DNA from: Atopsyche davidsoni
Taxonomy: Eukaryota > Arthropoda > Insecta > Trichoptera > Hydrobiosidae
Assembly (NCBI GenBank): GCA_022113835.1
Contig: JAILWY010000014.1
Location: 10,603,501 to 10,667,500, forward strand
Direction: 5' to 3'
Length of the DNA: 64,000 bases
Position numbers and translations under genes: made by a program. This document shows, piece by piece, positions 61,991-64,000 of the stretch; the stretch's first letter is position 1; every line of letters begins with the position of its first letter. Under the pieces are notes generated by a model, which saw nothing but the letters and a program-made list of their open reading frames with translations, made no database searches and had not been told where the DNA came from.

Positions 61991-64000
61991 GGTTGAGGCA
62001 ATTGCGCTATAACGCTTTCACATTCAATATAAATAATTAAGTATCAAATTTGACCTGAATAATATTTTTACTGCGACATTAAATTGATTTCGTATTAAAA
62101 AAATATATCAGCTGCCGTCTGTGATTACATATTGACTGTAAATAAATTAATATTGAATCATATTTAAATATCGGTAAAACGGAGAACTCCTTGGTATTAA
62201 ATTATTCTATACGTGGTCGCTAGATGTCAGTACTAGCGAAAATCTGTGAAAATACCCAACTTGCTTTTCTTCTGTAAGACACGAATAACATCAATTTTTT
62301 TTTCCTTTTTACTCTAAGGCATGGTTTCTTAATTAAAATTAGTTTGGTTATTTAAAAAAAAAAAATAATATTTCTACCTTCTTGAGATGTATCTTATTAT
62401 TAATTAGTACAGTTGTGTTAACAGTACTTCTGTAGTATATTTGCGGCACAAATAAACAAATCCTTAAAAGTAAAAGAAAAGGCCCGACATGTGTGTTTCT
62501 TTCGAAAGAATGAATAAACACTTTCAGAAGAAAACGACGTGCTCAATATTAATCCTCATAAGGGTTATTTATATTTCGCACGTGCTAAAACAATGGAATT
62601 TAAGTGGACGCCTTGCAACAGCAGCGCACGTGCTAATGTATTGTTTGTAATTATTTTTAAAAACGATACCGTGCGAGTTTCGCAATAAATCGTGTTTCCA
62701 TGCAGATATTATAGTCCACGCTTCACTTTAACGACGTTAAAAATTCGAGTCACGCGATTCTCGGCCGGTGCAATGAACTAAATAATAAATAACAAAAAAA
62801 ACCAAAATACTAGAATAAATCATGAACTCAAATCTATATATATATATTAGTTAGATTTTCATTAAAAAACACAACATAATTATGTATTTTTCTGGATTTT
62901 TTTTAGAACATTTTTAGATTTATAAAGAACTGGTATGAAGTTTTTGTTCTGGGGTTATATAGCACATGATTTTTGACTTATTTTTTTTCAAAGTTCGCCC
63001 AAAGATGCTTCGCTCGAGTCCCCCAGGGGGTAAGATTCAATATGTAAAAAGGTAGCGGTCGGCAAGTTTCATCGCATCCCTTCGAGAGTTTTCCTTTGTT
63101 GGAAGAAAGAAATGAGCGCACCTCTGCGAAAGCCATTCTTCGCTTAGTTAAATAACTCCATCTATATTCCGTTATTTTTTATCGTTCTAAGCGTGGAGTG
63201 CTTAAAGCATTTTGTAGGGTGTTGTATACATGAAACATCTATTAAAGATACGCTTTACAGTAACTTAACAGAAATGTATGCGAATGTTTGAATATTATTT
63301 TTTTTAATAGGTAAAAGGTTGAAACTATTAGTTTTGAGACGATAGTGTATGTGGGTATGAGAGAAAAAATATAAAAGTGAAGTTATTGCATGTGACTTTA
63401 TAGGCGTTCAGGACAATACGAAATAAATCAAATATGTAAATGTTACTACTGCATATGAAACTCCTTCGAGAGGCTTTTATTCATTCCCCAAAGTTCCTAT
63501 GTACAGTATTTGAACATATATTTTATATTTAACAATTCAAAAACCAAGGGAGATTATTCATAAAACGGGTTTATGTTTCTCCTCTCTTAAACGTAAGAGA
63601 AGATTCAGCCAAATATTAAATGCATGCTTGAAGACTACACACACTTAAGCAACAAGTCGTAAGTAAAGCAGGTGATACTATAAAGCTTGTATGACTTTAA
63701 TGATGGAATAAAAAGAAAACCACCAAGAGGCAATTTAATGTAACTATTTTTGTACTGTTTTCATCGTCTTATTGTATTTTACTGCATTGTGAAAGGCCTG
63801 CGTGAAATTTAATGTTTCAATGTGCATTTATACCTCATACACGGAGTTATAACAATTAACTGGCTTGTTTATCAGGAGACGTACAAACATACAATATTCA
63901 TTTGATCTTTTATTGATATTCCCAATTTAATAGATTCTAGTTTAAAATTCACAGGTAGATAATTGTTAAAGGTTTTATTTCAATATATTTTCGATAATTG
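61991..64000. other. AT-rich DNA, probably GPCR upstream intron or flank
   Basis: No exon with TM1 features was recognised on the minus strand. Segments near 62700-62770 and 62990-63100 are less AT-rich but show no clear coding pattern. Confidence 0.45.

Noticed and set aside
1..64000. CRISPR arrays, operons or ribosome binding sites
   Set aside because: Spliced genes and the absence of spaced direct repeats show a nuclear eukaryotic sequence.

Overview
This is an AT-rich eukaryotic window with spliced GT-AG genes. The proteins are insect-like, and a moth or butterfly (Lepidoptera) is my best guess. That guess rests on the NUPR1/p8 and S6KL homologues, several Helitron copies and the very AT-rich intergenic DNA; the order is inferred, not proven. 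I rebuilt gene models by hand, and in each model the exon phases close exactly.

Layout. (1) 1-10.8 kb: an S6KL/RSKR-type protein kinase on the minus strand. Seven coding exons run from 10796 down to 3461, and the C-terminus is not resolved. Its 4.8 kb intron 6 holds the complete, intronless autophagy gene ATG101 on the same strand. (2) 11.2-12.4 kb: a decayed Helitron between the S6KL start and the divergent gene that follows. (3) 12.6-14.5 kb: COX6A (cytochrome c oxidase subunit 6A), plus strand, three exons. (4) 15.0-42.2 kb: a gamma-glutamyltransferase (GGT) on the minus strand with ten coding exons and a 16 kb first intron. Two unrelated genes sit in its introns: SCFD2 (Sec1 family, nine exons, opposite strand) in intron 5, and NUPR1/p8 (single exon, same strand) in intron 2. 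(5) 42.2-57.9 kb: a long AT-rich stretch with repeats and no gene I can name. (6) 58.0-61.6 kb: the last three exons of an orphan class A GPCR on the minus strand with a long cytoplasmic tail; the TM1 exon was not found. (7) 61.9 kb: a tRNA-Val(UAC) gene on the minus strand; nothing clear beyond it.

The genes do not form a pathway. Their common feature is nesting: ATG101, SCFD2 and NUPR1 each lie whole inside an intron of another gene. The most unusual element is a family of palindromic repeats. One copy has two 89-bp arms, nearly perfect inverted repeats, around a tRNA-Thr-like core, and two other copies are flanked by exact 12-bp direct repeats. Other mobile DNA includes two short Helitrons with intact terminal hairpins, a decayed Helitron Rep gene, a mariner transposase relic, two MITE-like elements and a four-copy dispersed repeat.
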